From NCBI GenBank assembly GCA_963971285.1, contig OZ020253.1:62001-126000 (forward strand): a DNA stretch of 64,000 nucleotides. The letters are read 5' to 3'. Below are positions 61,885 through 64,000 of this stretch, in pieces; position 1 is the first letter of the stretch; each line of letters starts with the position of its first letter. This stretch comes from Astropecten irregularis. Its lineage: Eukaryota; Echinodermata; Asteroidea; Paxillosida; Astropectinidae. Below the pieces are notes generated by a model. It worked only from the letters and a program-made list of their open reading frames with translations, made no database searches and was not told the origin of the DNA. The position numbers were made by a program, and so were the translations under genes.

Positions 61885-64000
61885 TCACTTGTCCAAGCGA
61901 CATATAGGATTATCGTAGACCATCTGAAGATTGACTCGTGGACCAAACAGCTCCCGGATGTTATCAATGCCATACTTGATCATAGTGGGTCTAGAGAATG
62001 AATGCAATACAAACAGATGAAATTATTAGGTGCGGTGTAGTCAATGATGAATAACATGGGAGGTTAGTCATCCTTACTGCCAGATGAAAGGTATTGAGGG
62101 CACTGCGGCGACCACCCGGTTCTTAAATGAAATGAACAGTGAATGATGTGGTTACAACGTGTATGACCTGCAACATACAAGAGAGCTGAAGCACCCTAAC
62201 ACAAGATTTGTTTTAAGTCGGGAAAAAATTACTTTCAGCAGAAAAACTCTCAATGACATGGGAGAGAACCAATGCACAATTCTACTCACATGTGACCAAG
62301 GCTGGGATCCAACCTGGACCACAGCAGTGAAAGGCACTAGCTACCTGCACCGAATGAGAAAGTCAACCTGTAGTGCTTATGAGTAAACCGCTGTAAACTT
62401 CATTCGACTGTGCATGGACCCCTTTACAGATAGGCCGAAAGTATGCAGTGATCAAGGTATGAGAAACGCAATGTGGGATAGTTTGAACTCAAATATTGTA
62501 CACAAAATCCCATAGACCTGCTTCCTGTGAAATGGTCTAGGAATCAGTTGCGCGATGCAATCGTGGGTTTGTTTCATACCTCTCTAATGACAGACCCCAG
62601 GCGATGACGACAACATCCTCAGGAAGACCCATGGGCAGTAACATCTCAGGTCTGAACACTCCTGAATTGCCAACCTCCACCCACTTCTTCAGTCCCTCAT
62701 GGTAGCTGAATACCTCCATGCTGGGCTCAGTGTACGGGTTGTAGGCTGGCTTGAAGCGTAGTTTCTTGATGCCTGATGGGGCAGTTCAAAGGAGGGTCAA
62801 TATATAATATCCATGTTTTTAAGATTCTATTTTAAACAGAAACAAATCTTAGATAATTGACACCGCAAACATAGGGCTGAATAACTCAGTTGGTAGAGCT
62901 CTCGTACAGTATTCTGGGGTCTGAGGTTCAAATCCTACTTCAGTAAATTTTGTCCTTTGTTCAATAAGAACGAAAACTTCATTGAGAAACAACAGAATGC
63001 CAGAGACACAGGAGGGTACCAAGACATAATCTTACTCTTACATGACTCAGGCTGGGATCAAAATTTTACAAAACACAACCCGTATTTTCACCATTTGTAT
63101 GATGGGGATGAGACAGAACCTCAGTCGGAGCTCTGCATTTGGGGAATGGGCTAAGGTTTTGACATATCCCTACTCACCAAGCTTTTTAAAGAATGCGTGT
63201 AAGATCCCAATGAGGTCAGCCAAGGTCAGATTGTAGTCAGCTACAACGCCCTCTATCTGATGAAACTCAGCCAGATGTGTGGCATCCAGCGACTCGTTAC
63301 GGAACACTCGGTCAATGGAGAAGTATTTCACAGGTGCGAATTTATCCTAGGAGACAAAGCATATCACTTACATTCAAAACAGGGCTAATCCCACCTGGGG
63401 CCGATTTCATAAAACTTACGACGTGTCGCAGAGTTTAGATGCATCCTTACTCTATGGATTCATCGCAGAGCTTTATGAAATCGGCCCCTGATGTGCAACT
63501 ACTAACATTGTTTACTGCTTACCAACTGACAGGGAACCAGTGGGTACAATGTTCTATAATATCTTTAAGGGCTATTCACACAGGTCTGACCTTTGTAAAA
63601 GTGACTAAACTGTTCACGCTGCAAGATTTCAACAAGGCGTCCACCCATGTAAAGCACTCAACCCATGTTAAAACTAACCCTGCTCGGAAGGTGGGTTGAG
63701 AGCGGTCGACCCATGTTGTAATTTTTTACGTGTATTGAAAGCGGTAGTGTTAACACCTCCTTCTTACATTTCAACCAAGGTAAGCATGTATCCTGTTGAC
63801 GTGATGTGGGTAAAGTTGAGCATGTGTTTTGTGCATTGAACAGGCACATTTTGTAACGTTTTCCCACAACACCTCAGCATCAAGCATCCAAATTGCACAC
63901 TGTGCAAATTACTTAATTACTTAATAATAATTGTTATTTTCTTGCTGTTAATGTGTTTATATCTACCTGTTGGGCCAGTTTATACAGCATCCTTGCACTG
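61885..64000 (-). CDS. FARSA: Phenylalanine-tRNA ligase alpha subunit, C-terminal part (runs off the window)
   Basis: This cytosolic class II synthetase subunit charges tRNA-Phe as an alpha2-beta2 tetramer with FARSB. Four exons are in the window: 63967 upward (partial, ending [10 protein letters not shown]), 63346-63178, 62772-62580 and 61990-61885, with the stop at 61887-61885. They splice in frame. The catalytic core is clear: motif 2 region [11 protein letters not shown], then [43 protein letters not shown]; and motif 3 region [15 protein letters not shown]. The end [11 protein letters not shown] is at the family's usual place. The 5' exons, including the N-terminal tRNA-binding part, lie beyond 64000. 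Introns carry a SINE and a MITE. Confidence 0.96.
62877..62948 (+). mobile_element. tRNA-derived SINE head
   Basis: GGGCTGAATAACTCAGTTGG and GAGGTTCAAATCCTACTTC then CAGTAAATTTTGTCC match the same family as 53971-54045. It lies in a FARSA intron, antisense to it. Confidence 0.7.
63397..63488. mobile_element. Short MITE with 17-bp perfect inverted repeats
   Basis: GGGGCCGATTTCATAAA and TTTATGAAATCGGCCCC bound 92 bp in a FARSA intron. The ends are related to the GGCCAATTTCATAAA element at 28297-28536. Confidence 0.85.

Overview
The window looks like nuclear DNA of an animal, most likely a marine invertebrate deuterostome; an echinoderm is my best guess but is not proven. Five genes with short exons, consensus GT-AG introns and animal protein families sit in introns and intergenic DNA full of MITEs, tRNA-derived SINEs, foldbacks and minisatellites. 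There are no bacterial features.

Left third (1-19,800). I recognise no known protein gene here. It holds a G-rich hairpin array (545-1,395), a 12-bp minisatellite (1,877-2,095), a non-autonomous hAT element with 8-bp target duplications (2,191-2,918), and a very large tandem array (about 4,760-12,393). Each ~197-bp unit of that array carries, on the minus strand, a 79-nt exon-like segment with a splice donor. Older diverged copies lie at 3,056-4,606. The array abuts an unrelated ~178-bp array (12,395-14,560). MITEs, a SINE and a duplicated transposon family follow.

Middle (19,800-46,000). ATPAF1 (minus, ten coding exons, 31,095-19,965) is complete. It encodes the mitochondrial F1-ATPase assembly chaperone. 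Its first intron holds a three-level nest of DNA transposons (28,574-30,757) and a decayed Penelope-like GIY-YIG fragment. SLC35A3 (plus, seven exons, 37,292-40,622) encodes a Golgi UDP-GlcNAc-type nucleotide-sugar transporter. A further open exon at 34,210-34,428 is in phase with it. ATPAF1 and SLC35A3 are divergent.

Right third (46,000-64,000). A 14-exon, six-blade kelch-repeat protein (minus, 55,557-46,180) is head-to-head with YIPF1 (plus, 56,431-59,861), a Golgi five-span membrane protein. The 874-bp gap between their start codons may be a shared promoter. FARSA (minus, 3' end only, 61,885 to beyond 64,000) encodes the phenylalanyl-tRNA synthetase alpha subunit and converges on YIPF1. 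The genes are unrelated housekeeping functions and do not form a pathway.

The most unusual structures are the repeated 79-nt exon-like units, the nested transposons in ATPAF1 intron 1, and several near-perfect foldbacks.
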